64,000 nucleotides of DNA from Mycolicibacillus koreensis. Lineage in GTDB: Bacteria; Actinomycetota; Actinomycetes; Mycobacteriales; Mycobacteriaceae. Positions 17,830 to 25,737 of the stretch are shown here, in pieces. The DNA is taken from positions 1 to 64,000 of the forward strand of contig NZ_NCXO01000002.1 of NCBI RefSeq assembly GCF_002104795.1, read 5' to 3'. The notes below the pieces were generated by a model, which worked only from the letters and a program-made list of their open reading frames with translations, searched no databases and had not been told where the DNA came from. A program made the position numbers and the translations under genes. Numbering within the stretch: position 1 is the stretch's first letter; the number at the start of each line of letters is the position of its first letter.

Positions 17830-18272
17830 ACACCGGTGCACCGCGCGAACCGAGAACACCGGCGAAAAGATTCTCCGAGTACGGACGCACCAGCTGGGGC
17901 CCGTACTGGGAGGTGCTGTTCGCACCGGCGATGATCTCCGGCTGGATCAACTGGAAACGCGCCTCCACCGGGGTGAACGTCGCCCGCCTGCTGTGGAGGG
18001 ACCGCGAAAACGCGCGCCGCACCTACGAGACCGTGCACGGCAGCGACCCGCACCGCTGGCCGACGCGGCACCCCGGCGCGGTCGTGGAGGCGGTGATCGC
18101 CGATGCGTCCGCGGTGTGTCTGCACTGCGACTATTTCGAGCCGTGTCGCAGCCCCGATCAGGCGGCCAGAGCCGCCCGCCACCACGAACAGTCGCGCGGG
18201 CGCTATCGCGGGTCGATGGATCAGCGCCGCGCGCAATGGGACCGTTTCGTTGCCGAGCAACGCAACCAGTGA
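17826..18272 (+). CDS. Hypothetical protein, 148 aa, behind riboswitch copy 2
   Basis: Not recognised. The product is basic and rich in Arg, His and Trp (RFSEYGRTSWGPYWEVLFAPAMISGWINW near the start). It has a small cysteine cluster CLHCDYFEPC near residue 100, which could bind a metal, followed by an Arg/His-rich helical tail. No signal peptide; one weakly hydrophobic stretch near residues 25-40 that is too short to be sure of a membrane segment. The ATG at 17826 is chosen because of its ATGA overlap with the leader peptide; a longer version would begin inside the riboswitch. It is the first sizeable gene downstream of the RNA element. Confidence 0.6.
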   Translation: MNTGAPREPRTPAKRFSEYGRTSWGPYWEVLFAPAMISGWINWKRASTGVNVARLLWRDRENARRTYETVHGSDPHRWPTRHPGAVVEAVIADASAVCLHCDYFEPCRSPDQAARAARHHEQSRGRYRGSMDQRRAQWDRFVAEQRNQ

Positions 18273-18380
18273 GCAACCACGCGACCGGCGACGCGGACCT
18301 CGCCATCCACAGCCACCGTGGCGGTGACTACCTGCACTCGGCCCGCCGCTCCATACTCGTCGCCAACCGGGAGGTGCGTG

Positions 18381-19388
18381 ATGGGGAATCGAGCGAACTT
18401 CGTCGTCGTGGAAAACGGAGATTGGCGGCTGTACTACGCGCACTGGGCGGGGTGCCGGATCCTCGACGCGCTGATCGGGGGCCCGGAGCTGGCGCTGCGC
18501 TATGCGGGTTCGCTGCGGGCGTGCAGTCAGTCCCAGTGGCTCGATCCCGCCTGGGCCGACGGCGGCGTGCTCATCGACCTGGACCGGTCCCGCCTGCTGT
18601 TCTTCGGTGATGAGTTGATGGTCGATATGGCTCAACGGCGTGCCATGCTGGCCGTTCTTCCGGACCTGTGGCGCGGGTACTCGGTTGGCTGGGCTTACGA
18701 CGGGCTCGCCGAATTGGCCGCCTACGTCGGCGTCGACGGCTACGTGGGGCGCGGTGATGTCATCCCACAACTGCGATTGGCGAAAAAACGCAACACGCTG
18801 TGTCACCTGGTCTCGGTCGTCAACGACGCCGGGAGGCTGCGGCTGTGGCCGCTGTGGTGGCAACTCAGCAAGGCTTGGCACGGCCCGGCCCTGTTGGACC
18901 GGCTCCCCGGGCCCGGGCTGAGCAGGATCCGGTTGCACACCATCCCCGAAGGCGGGGTCCATGTTGATGTGGCGCGAAAGACGGTGGGGGAGTGGCACAC
19001 CAGTGACAACATGGGTATCTGCACCGAACTGCCGAAGGTGTGGCCGGGCTGGCGGACCGAGAGCTGGGGCGATCGCTTCGAAGAACAGGCCCGCCGGTGC
19101 GGGCGTGCGCTGCGGTTACCGGGACTCGATGTGGTTGCCGGCGCCGACCGCGCGGTGCAGTGGATCCGCGACCGGGTCTATCAGAGTTTCGCCGACAGCC
19201 CGGCGGGGCACATCGCCGATCTCGCGGCGCTGCTGAGTCCACTGGCGCCCGGGCTCGCCGTCGGTGAGGATGCGGTCGTCAACTCCGGGGTGTTGCCGAC
19301 CGCAGCGGAATGGGACCGGTTCGTCGCGGTGTGTAACGGGTCGCTCGGAGCGAGCCCATCATCGGCGCGCGATGATCCGCTTGCCTGA
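18381..19388 (+). CDS. Hypothetical protein, 335 aa
   Basis: Begins MGNRANFVVVENGDWRLYYAHWAGCRI, a start I associate with uncharacterised actinomycete proteins of this size. It is soluble, Trp-rich and without membrane segments or a known catalytic motif. Two regions of alternating hydrophobic residues (GGVLIDLDRSRLLFFGDELMVD and LCHLVSVVNDAGRLRLWPLWWQ) suggest a beta-rich fold. The ATG at 18381 follows a GGGAGGTG ribosome binding site. It lies 108 bases after the 148-residue gene on the same strand and may share its riboswitch-controlled transcript. No function is proposed. Confidence 0.7.
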   Translation: MGNRANFVVVENGDWRLYYAHWAGCRILDALIGGPELALRYAGSLRACSQSQWLDPAWADGGVLIDLDRSRLLFFGDELMVDMAQRRAMLAVLPDLWRGYSVGWAYDGLAELAAYVGVDGYVGRGDVIPQLRLAKKRNTLCHLVSVVNDAGRLRLWPLWWQLSKAWHGPALLDRLPGPGLSRIRLHTIPEGGVHVDVARKTVGEWHTSDNMGICTELPKVWPGWRTESWGDRFEEQARRCGRALRLPGLDVVAGADRAVQWIRDRVYQSFADSPAGHIADLAALLSPLAPGLAVGEDAVVNSGVLPTAAEWDRFVAVCNGSLGASPSSARDDPLA

Positions 19389-19427
19389 GGCCCGGGCCTC
19401 GATTATCGCCGCACCCGGATCGGCCCC

Positions 19428-19433
19428 TACACT
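19428..19433 (+). promoter_or_regulatory. -10 box (TACACT) of prfC
   Basis: TACACT ends ten bases before the prfC ATG, predicting an untranslated leader of only a few bases and no ribosome binding site, as observed. Confidence 0.5.
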
Positions 19434-19443
19434 TTCTCGCGAC

Positions 19444-21084
19444 ATGACCGACAACGCCTCCGATACCGCGGCGGTCGCCCCCACACCCTCCACCGGCCGG
19501 GTCGCCGCCGAGGCGGCCCGTCGACGCACCTTCGCGGTGATCAGCCACCCCGATGCGGGCAAATCCACCCTGACCGAGGCGCTGGTGCTGCACGCCCGGG
19601 CCATCGCCGAGGCCGGCGCGGTGCACGGCAAGGCGGGCCGGCGCGCCACCGTGTCGGACTGGATGGAGATGGAAAAAGCCCGCGGCATCTCCATCACGTC
19701 GACCGCCTTGCAGTTTCCCTACCGCAGCGACGCGGGGCGCGACTGCGTGATCAACCTGCTCGACACCCCCGGCCACGCCGACTTCTCCGAGGACACCTAC
19801 CGGGTGCTCACCGCCGTGGACGCCGCGGTCATGCTCATCGACGCCGGTAAGGGGCTGGAGCCGCAGACCCTGAAACTGTTCCAGGTGTGCCGCCACCGCC
19901 GGATCCCGATCATCACGGTGATCAACAAATGGGACCGGCCGGGCCGGCACGCCCTGGAGTTGATCGACGAGATCAGCGAGCGGATCGGGCTGCGCCCCAC
20001 CCCGCTGACCTGGCCGGTCGGCATCGCCGGGGACTTCCACGGGGTGCTCGACCGCCGGTCGGGGCACTTCATCCGGTTCACCCGCACCGCCGGGGGAGCC
20101 ACCATCGCCCCCGAGGAACACATCGGGCCCGACGACGCCCACGACGCCGCCGGTTCGGACTGGGACACCGCGGTCGAGGAGTCCGAACTGCTCAGCGCCG
20201 ACGGCGCCGACCACGACCTTCAGGCGTTCCTCGACTGCGCGGCCACCCCGGTGCTGTTCACCTCCGCGGCGCTGAACTTCGGGGTCAACCAGCTGCTCGA
20301 CGTGCTCACCGAGCTGGCCCCGCCGCCGTCAGGAGCCCTCGACGCCGACGGCGTCCGCCGCGACGTCGACGCCCCGTTCAGCGCGTTCGTGTTCAAAGTG
20401 CAGGCCGGGATGGATTCGGCCCACCGCGACCGGATCGCCTACGCGCGGGTGTACTCGGGAACATTCCAGCGCGGCGAGGTCCTCACCCACGCGCGCACCG
20501 GAAAACCGTTCGTCACCAAATACGCCCAGTCGGTCTTCGGTCAACAGCGCGCCACCCTCGACACCGCCTGGCCCGGCGATGTGATCGGGTTGGCCAACGC
20601 CGCCGCCCTGCGCCCCGGCGACACGCTGTACTGCGAGACCCCGGTGCGCTACCCGCCGATCCCCAGTTTCTCCCCCGAGCATTTCTCGGTGGCCCGCAAC
20701 ACCGACCCCAGCAAACACAAGCAGTTCCGCCGCGGCATCGAACAGCTCGACCAGGAGGGTGTGGTGCAGGTGCTGCGTTCGGATCGCCGGGGCGAGCAGG
20801 CGCCGGTGCTCGCCGCGGTCGGTCCGATGCAGTTCGAGGTGGCCGCTCACCGGATGGCCACCGAGTTCGGCGCCCCGATCACGCTGGAGTCGCTGCCGTA
20901 TCAGGTGGCGCGCATCGCCGAGCCCGCCGACGTCGACTTCGTCGACAAACAGGCGCTCGCCGAAGTTCTCACCCGCTCCGACGGCGTGCACCTGGCGGTG
21001 TTCTCCAACAGTTGGCGGCTGCAGGGCTTCCAACGGGACCACCCCGAGGTGGCGTTGCGGTCGCTGGTAGCCGCCGAAGGGTAG
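19444..21084 (+). CDS. prfC: Peptide chain release factor 3 (RF3)
   Basis: A 546-residue translational GTPase that removes RF1/RF2 from the ribosome after peptide release. All G motifs are intact: SHPDAGKST (G1), ARGISITSTALQF (G2), DTPGHADFSEDT (G3), NKWDR (G4) and TSAALNFG (G5). Domains II and III follow, with FVFKVQAGMDSAHRDRIAYARVYSG and the RF3-specific FSPEHFSVARNTDPSKHKQFRRGIEQLDQEG, which separates it from EF-G. Full length. The ATG at 19444 lies ten bases after a TACACT -10 box, so the message is nearly leaderless. It is transcribed alone. Confidence 0.95.
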   Translation: MTDNASDTAAVAPTPSTGRVAAEAARRRTFAVISHPDAGKSTLTEALVLHARAIAEAGAVHGKAGRRATVSDWMEMEKARGISITSTALQFPYRSDAGRDCVINLLDTPGHADFSEDTYRVLTAVDAAVMLIDAGKGLEPQTLKLFQVCRHRRIPIITVINKWDRPGRHALELIDEISERIGLRPTPLTWPVGIAGDFHGVLDRRSGHFIRFTRTAGGATIAPEEHIGPDDAHDAAGSDWDTAVEESELLSADGADHDLQAFLDCAATPVLFTSAALNFGVNQLLDVLTELAPPPSGALDADGVRRDVDAPFSAFVFKVQAGMDSAHRDRIAYARVYSGTFQRGEVLTHARTGKPFVTKYAQSVFGQQRATLDTAWPGDVIGLANAAALRPGDTLYCETPVRYPPIPSFSPEHFSVARNTDPSKHKQFRRGIEQLDQEGVVQVLRSDRRGEQAPVLAAVGPMQFEVAAHRMATEFGAPITLESLPYQVARIAEPADVDFVDKQALAEVLTRSDGVHLAVFSNSWRLQGFQRDHPEVALRSLVAAEG

Positions 21085-21332
21085 TCCGCGCACCGGGGCG
21101 GCTCGCCGGCACACGGTAAGGTGTAGCCGAAAGGCCCGTAGCAGGGGCGCGCGGATCGCCGACCATCGAGGCTGGAAACAACGCGCCGGATGCTGCGCCA
21201 CTGCCCGACACCGCGCCACGCGGGACCGGTCGGCGTCACCACCAACGGAAGTGATCACCACGTGTTGTCTCACACCTCGGCCGCCGGGGAGCCCCGCCAC
21301 GCCGCCGCACCGACACCGCCGGTGAGCCCGCC

Positions 21333-22460
21333 ATGGCGATAGCCGACGTCGCGGCCTACGCCCATCTGTCCGCCGCCGACGTCGAGGAGCTCGGGGCCGA
21401 CCTGGATGCGATCCGCTGCGACGTCGAGGCCTCGCTGGGCGCCAAGGACCGTGCCTACATCCGGCGCACGATCGCTTTTCAGCGTGGCCTGGAGGCCGCC
21501 GCCCGGCTGACCATCGCGGTCAGCCGCGGCACCCTCGGTTGGGTGCTGGGCACCACCGCGCTGGCGGCGGCGAAAAGCATCGAGAACATGGAACTGGGCC
21601 ACAACATCGGCCACGGCCAGTGGGACTGGATGAACGACCCGGAGATCCATTCCACCAGCTGGGAGTGGGACATGGCGGGCGCGTCGGCGCACTGGCGTCA
21701 CTCCCACAACTACCGCCACCACGTGTTCACCAACATCATCGACATGGATCACGACCTCGGCTTCGGGGTGATGCGGGTCACCCGCGACCAGCGGTGGCGC
21801 CCCAGCAACCTGATCCAGCCGGTGCGCAGCATCCTGCTGGCGTTGCTGTTCGAATGGGGCATCGCGCTGCAGGGACTGCACTCCACCCGCCAGGCCGCGT
21901 CCAACGCCGCGGAGCGGGCCACCCGCGGTCGCGTGTTGGCGGCCAAGATCACCCGCCAGGCGACCAAGGACTACCTGTTCTTCCCCGCCCTGAGCCTGTG
22001 GCGGTGGCGGCGCACCCTTGCCGCCAACGCGGTCGCGAACCTGATCCGCAACGTCTGGGCCTACGTGGTGATCTGCTGCGGGCATTTCGCCGAGGGGGCG
22101 CAGACCTTCACCGCGGCCGTGCTGGACAGCGAAACCAAGGCCGAGTGGTACCTGCGTCAGCTGCTGGGCACCGCGAACTTCCATGCCGGCCCGGTGATGG
22201 CGTTCATGAGCGGCAACCTGAGCTACCAGATCGAACACCACCTGTTCCCGGACCTGCCGTCCAACCGCTACGCCGAGATCTCCCACCGGGTGCAGGCCGT
22301 CTGCGCGCGCTACGGCCTGCCGTACACGACCGGCCCGCTGGTGCGCCAGTATCTGGGCATCCTGGCCACGGTGTGCCGGCTGGCGCTGCCCAACGGAGTC
22401 GCGCGGTCGACGACCGTCACGGCACCCGGCACCGGGGACGGGTTCGGCGCCGCCGCCTGA
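21333..22460 (+). CDS. Membrane fatty-acid/acyl-CoA desaturase, DesA3-like
   Basis: A 375-residue di-iron membrane desaturase. The N-terminus MAIADVAAYAHLSAADVEELGADLDAIR parallels DesA3 of M. tuberculosis, which makes oleoyl-CoA from stearoyl-CoA. His boxes are H90-NIG-H94, HWRHSHNYRHH at 120-130 and QIEHHLFPD near 305. Hydrophobic segments flank them (about 64-82, 165-185, 225-245). The C-terminus ends in GFGAAA. DesA3 of M. tuberculosis is recalled to end in LAA, reported as a degradation signal, so the AAA end here may act similarly; this is inference. ATG 21333 is preferred because of the match to the family N-terminus. The 248 bases upstream hold no gene. Confidence 0.88.
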   Translation: MAIADVAAYAHLSAADVEELGADLDAIRCDVEASLGAKDRAYIRRTIAFQRGLEAAARLTIAVSRGTLGWVLGTTALAAAKSIENMELGHNIGHGQWDWMNDPEIHSTSWEWDMAGASAHWRHSHNYRHHVFTNIIDMDHDLGFGVMRVTRDQRWRPSNLIQPVRSILLALLFEWGIALQGLHSTRQAASNAAERATRGRVLAAKITRQATKDYLFFPALSLWRWRRTLAANAVANLIRNVWAYVVICCGHFAEGAQTFTAAVLDSETKAEWYLRQLLGTANFHAGPVMAFMSGNLSYQIEHHLFPDLPSNRYAEISHRVQAVCARYGLPYTTGPLVRQYLGILATVCRLALPNGVARSTTVTAPGTGDGFGAAA

Positions 22461-22477
22461 GGCGCTTCGGAGTCCGG

Positions 22478-23338
22478 TCAGGCCGCCGGGTTGGTGGCGG
22501 TCACCACCCAGGTGTGGCCGGGAAACGCCAAGACACCGTCGACGCGGTACCCGCGCAGCGCCGTGCGCAACTCCTCGACCACCGCGTCCCAGCCGTCGGC
22601 GCCGTGACGTTCGGTCACCTCGGCGCGGGCCTGCACGCCGGTGCGGTTCGCCAGCAGCATCGTCAATCGTTCCTCGACGCCGTCGCTGGTCGCGGTGCTG
22701 AAATCGCAGACCCCGTCGAACGCCTCGACGGCCACCTCGCCCCACCCGGCGTCGGTCAGGATGGCCCGCACCCGGTCGGCGTCGCCGAACGCCAGCGGGC
22801 CCGGGGCGCCCGGCTCCGGGGGCGCCGGCGGGGACTCCAGCTTCGCGGCCAACACATCGACCCCGGCGGTGAACATCGGGTTGTCGCCGTCGCGCCAGCA
22901 CACGAACGCCAACCGTGCCGCCGGTGCGGCCGCGGCGCGGATGTTGGCGAACGCCGCCACCGGATCCTCGAAGAACATCACCCCGAACCGCGACACGACC
23001 CGGTCGAAGACGCCACCGCCGCCGAGCGTGCGCAGATCGACGGTCTGGGCGTCGCCGAGCGCCACCGTGGCCGTCGGCACCCGTCGGCGCGCCGCGGCCA
23101 CCATCGGCTCGGAGATGTCCACACCGACCGCGTCGGCGCCGCGCTCGGTGACACGCTGCAACAACGCGCCCGACCCGCAGCCCACGTCGAGCACCCGGGC
23201 GCCGGGGTGCAGATCGGCGGCCGCACACACCGCATCGGTGAACGGGGCGAGCACCGCCTCGAAGATCGCAGCGTGGGTGACCCAGTCGACGCCCTGCTCG
23301 GCCCATGCCCGCTGTTGTTCCTCATTGGCCACGGTCAT
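22478..23338 (-). CDS. SAM-dependent class I methyltransferase
   Basis: A 286-residue Rossmann-fold methyltransferase. Motif I is VLDVGCGSGALLQ near residues 48-60, the acidic loop is VGVDISEPM near 72, and the ATVALGDAQTVDL and FDRVVSRFGVMFFEDPVAAF segments fit motifs II-IV of the UbiE/small-molecule group. The substrate is not identifiable. A TAAGCT -10 box lies only two bases before the ATG at 23338, which would put the transcription start inside the coding region. The in-frame GTG at 23332, eight bases after the box, is therefore a likely true, leaderless start. Divergent from the thioesterase gene at 23374. Confidence 0.85.
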   Translation of the reverse strand: MTVANEEQQRAWAEQGVDWVTHAAIFEAVLAPFTDAVCAAADLHPGARVLDVGCGSGALLQRVTERGADAVGVDISEPMVAAARRRVPTATVALGDAQTVDLRTLGGGGVFDRVVSRFGVMFFEDPVAAFANIRAAAAPAARLAFVCWRDGDNPMFTAGVDVLAAKLESPPAPPEPGAPGPLAFGDADRVRAILTDAGWGEVAVEAFDGVCDFSTATSDGVEERLTMLLANRTGVQARAEVTERHGADGWDAVVEELRTALRGYRVDGVLAFPGHTWVVTATNPAA

Positions 23339-23360
23339 CCAGCTTAGAGACCGGTCTCGG

Positions 23361-23366
23361 TAGCGT
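23361..23366 (+). promoter_or_regulatory. -10 box (TAGCGT), leaderless promoter
   Basis: TAGCGT ends seven bases before the GTG at 23374. It lies back to back with the TAAGCT box of the divergent methyltransferase gene. Confidence 0.5.
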
Positions 23367-23373
23367 GAGGCCC

Positions 23374-24144
23374 GTGGATCACGACGCGTTCTACACCCAG
23401 CTCGACGACGGGGTGTTCACCAGCTCGCCGCTGACCGCCGGGCCATGGACACCGACCGCCCAGCACGGCGGGCCGCCCTCGGCGCTGATGGCCCGCGAAC
23501 TCGAACACCACGAACCGCGCGACGGACACCGGCTGGCCCGGGTCAGCATCGACATTCTGCGTCCCGTTCCGGTGGCGCCGCTGCACATCAGCGTCGAGGC
23601 GGTGCGCACCGGTAAACGGGTGCAGCTGCTGCAGGCCCGCGCGCAGTCGGGCGGGCACACGGTGCTGTTGGCCCGGGCATGGCGGGTGGTGGCCGCCACA
23701 GCGGATTTCCCCGCCGAGGCCCCCGGGCCCCAAGGTGCTGAGCCCACCGCCCAGGCACTCGGGTATCCCGCGGGATTCCACAGCGACGGCTACCTGTCGG
23801 CGATCGACTGGTCGTTCGAATCCGGGGACTTCGCCGCCTTCGGGCCGGCGCGGGCCTGGGCGCGTCCGCGAGTGGACCTGGTCGCCGGTGAGCAGATGAC
23901 GCCGTGGCAGCGGGTGCTCACCGTCGCCGACTCGGGCAGCGGCATCAGCATCTGCGCCCCGCCGAGCGAGTACCCGGCGATCAACTGCGACGTGGTGGTG
24001 GCGCTGCACCGCGACCCGGCGGGGCCGTGGATCGGACTGGACTCGCGCACCACGGTCACCCCGGGGGAGGGCGCGTTGGCGCACACCACCGTGTTCGACC
24101 GCTCCGGCCCGGTGGGCGACGCCACCCAGACGCTGGTGGTGTGA
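23374..24144 (+). CDS. Thioesterase-superfamily protein (double hot-dog)
   Basis: A 256-residue protein of the acyl-CoA thioesterase-like superfamily common in mycobacteria. The first hot-dog contains GPWTPTAQHGGPPSALMARELEHHEP, equivalent to the HGG-containing helix of these enzymes, then RVSIDILRPVPVAPLHISVEAVRTGKRVQ. The second contains WIGLDSRTTVTPGEGALAHTTVFDRSGPVGDATQTLVV at the C-terminus. Start GTG 23374 lies seven bases after a -10 box, giving a leaderless message. Substrate unknown; probably acyl-CoA. Confidence 0.8.
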   Translation: MDHDAFYTQLDDGVFTSSPLTAGPWTPTAQHGGPPSALMARELEHHEPRDGHRLARVSIDILRPVPVAPLHISVEAVRTGKRVQLLQARAQSGGHTVLLARAWRVVAATADFPAEAPGPQGAEPTAQALGYPAGFHSDGYLSAIDWSFESGDFAAFGPARAWARPRVDLVAGEQMTPWQRVLTVADSGSGISICAPPSEYPAINCDVVVALHRDPAGPWIGLDSRTTVTPGEGALAHTTVFDRSGPVGDATQTLVV

Positions 24145-24157
24145 GCGCGGTGCGTCG

Positions 24158-24541
24158 TCAGCCGGCGCGCCACACCCGCAGCGCGGCGGTGATCATCGGG
24201 ATCTGCAGCGGCAGCCGGGCCAGCATCGCCGCCCGCACTGCCGGTTTGGACCAGTACAGCCGGACCGCGTTGAGGTTGCCGGGAAACACCGCCACGAACA
24301 GGATCGCGGCCACGAGCCCGCCGAGCCGGCGGGTGCGTGGGGCCAGCAGCAGCGCCCCGGTGGCGATCTCGGCGACCCCCGAGGCGTGGGTGTAGGCCCG
24401 CGGTTTCCCGGGCAGCTCGACCGGCACGATCGAGTCGAACGGCGCCGGAAAGGCGAAGTGGGTGGCCCCCACCCCGAGCAGCATCGCGGCCAGCCAGCGT
24501 GCCCGAACTTGCGCGGGACGCGCGTCGACGGAAGTGGTCAT
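24158..24541 (-). CDS. DoxX-like small membrane protein
   Basis: A 127-residue protein with four hydrophobic segments in DoxX-type order: LAAMLLGVGATHFAFP, AEIATGALLLAP, GGLVAAILFVAVFPGN and the C-terminal LQIPMITAALRVW. The HFAFPAPFDSIVP turn and FPGNLNAVRLYWS loop are typical. DoxX-family proteins are linked to redox and thiol stress in mycobacteria, but this branch is uncharacterised. The ATG at 24541 is 12 bases downstream of the CoA-transferase stop on the same strand, so the two may be one transcript. Confidence 0.75.
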   Translation of the reverse strand: MTTSVDARPAQVRARWLAAMLLGVGATHFAFPAPFDSIVPVELPGKPRAYTHASGVAEIATGALLLAPRTRRLGGLVAAILFVAVFPGNLNAVRLYWSKPAVRAAMLARLPLQIPMITAALRVWRAG

Positions 24542-24552
24542 GCGTTGCGACG

Positions 24553-25731
24553 CTACTGCACCACGCGCCGGGCGTGAAGGTCCGCGATGCGCTCGGCGGT
24601 GAGGTCGATCTCGGCGAGCAGCGCATCGGTGTGCTCGCCGAGCGCGGGCACCGGTCCCATCGCCAGGGCGACATCGGCGAAATCCATCGGCGGCGCCAGC
24701 GCGTCGACCGGCCCGGCCTCGGTGTCGACGCGCCGCCATCGGTCGGCCAACTCCGGGTGGGCGACGAGATCGGCCATCGTGTTGAGCCGGGCCGCCGGCA
24801 CCCCCGCGGCGGCCAGCCGCTCCTCCAGGTCGGCGGTGGTGCGCACCCGGGTGTGCTCGGCGACGACCGCGTCGACCTCACCGCGGTGCTCTACCCGGTC
24901 GATGTTGGTGGCGAACCGCGGATCGTCGGCGAGGGCCGGCGCGGCGAACACGTCGGTGACCAGGGCGCGCCAGCCGCGGTCGTTTTGCACGCCGATGAGG
25001 ATCTGGCCGTCGGCGGTCGGGTAGGTGTCGTACGGGGCGATCGCGGCGTGGCCCATGCCCATTCGCGGGGTCTGCTCGCCGCGGTACCGCTGGATGTACA
25101 TCGGGCGGCCGAGCCATTCGGTGGTGGCGTCGAACATGCTCACCTCGACGGTGGCGCCCTGTCCGCTGCGCTCCCGGCGGAACAGCGCGGCCTGAATCGC
25201 TGAGAGCGCGTACATCGCGGTGGCGATGTCGGCGACGGGGACACCGGCCTTGGCCGGCCCGTCGGGGGTGCCGGTGATCGAGCACAGCCCGGTCTCGGCC
25301 TGCACCAACATGTCGTAGGCCTTGCGGTCCCGGTAGGGGCCGGTGGCGCTGTAACCGCGCAGAGTCGCCACGATCAGGCTCGGGTGTTTCTCCCGCAAGT
25401 GCTGCGCGCCCAGCCCCAGACGTTCCGCCGCGCCGGGTGCGAGGTTTTGCACCACCACGTCGGCGCCGGCGATCAGCTGATGCACCACGGCCACACCGTC
25501 GGGGTGTTTCAGGTCGACGGCGAGGGACTGCTTTCCGCGGTTGAGCCAGACGAAATGAGAAGCCAGCCCGCGTACCGCCGCGTCGTAGTGGCGGGCGAAA
25601 TCGCCGTCACCGCACCGCTCCACCTTGATCACCCGCGCACCCAAATCGGCCAGATGCCGGGTCGCCAGCGGGGCGGCGACGGCCTGTTCGACGGCGATCA
25701 CGGTGATCCCGTGCAACGGCAGTCCGCTCAT
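24553..25731 (-). CDS. CaiB/BaiF family (type III) CoA-transferase
   Basis: A 392-residue type III CoA-transferase, which moves CoA between carboxylic acids through a covalent aspartyl intermediate. Family signs include PLHGITVIAVEQAVAAPLATRHLADLGARVIKVER at the start, LNRGKQSLAVDLKHPDG, and the catalytic Asp in RDRKAYDMLVQAETGL, followed by ITGTPDGPAKAGVPVADIATAMYA. Full length. It precedes the DoxX-like gene by 11 bases and follows the HNH gene by six bases on the same strand. Substrates cannot be told. Confidence 0.9.
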   Translation of the reverse strand: MSGLPLHGITVIAVEQAVAAPLATRHLADLGARVIKVERCGDGDFARHYDAAVRGLASHFVWLNRGKQSLAVDLKHPDGVAVVHQLIAGADVVVQNLAPGAAERLGLGAQHLREKHPSLIVATLRGYSATGPYRDRKAYDMLVQAETGLCSITGTPDGPAKAGVPVADIATAMYALSAIQAALFRRERSGQGATVEVSMFDATTEWLGRPMYIQRYRGEQTPRMGMGHAAIAPYDTYPTADGQILIGVQNDRGWRALVTDVFAAPALADDPRFATNIDRVEHRGEVDAVVAEHTRVRTTADLEERLAAAGVPAARLNTMADLVAHPELADRWRRVDTEAGPVDALAPPMDFADVALAMGPVPALGEHTDALLAEIDLTAERIADLHARRVVQ

Positions 25732-25737
25732 GTGGCC

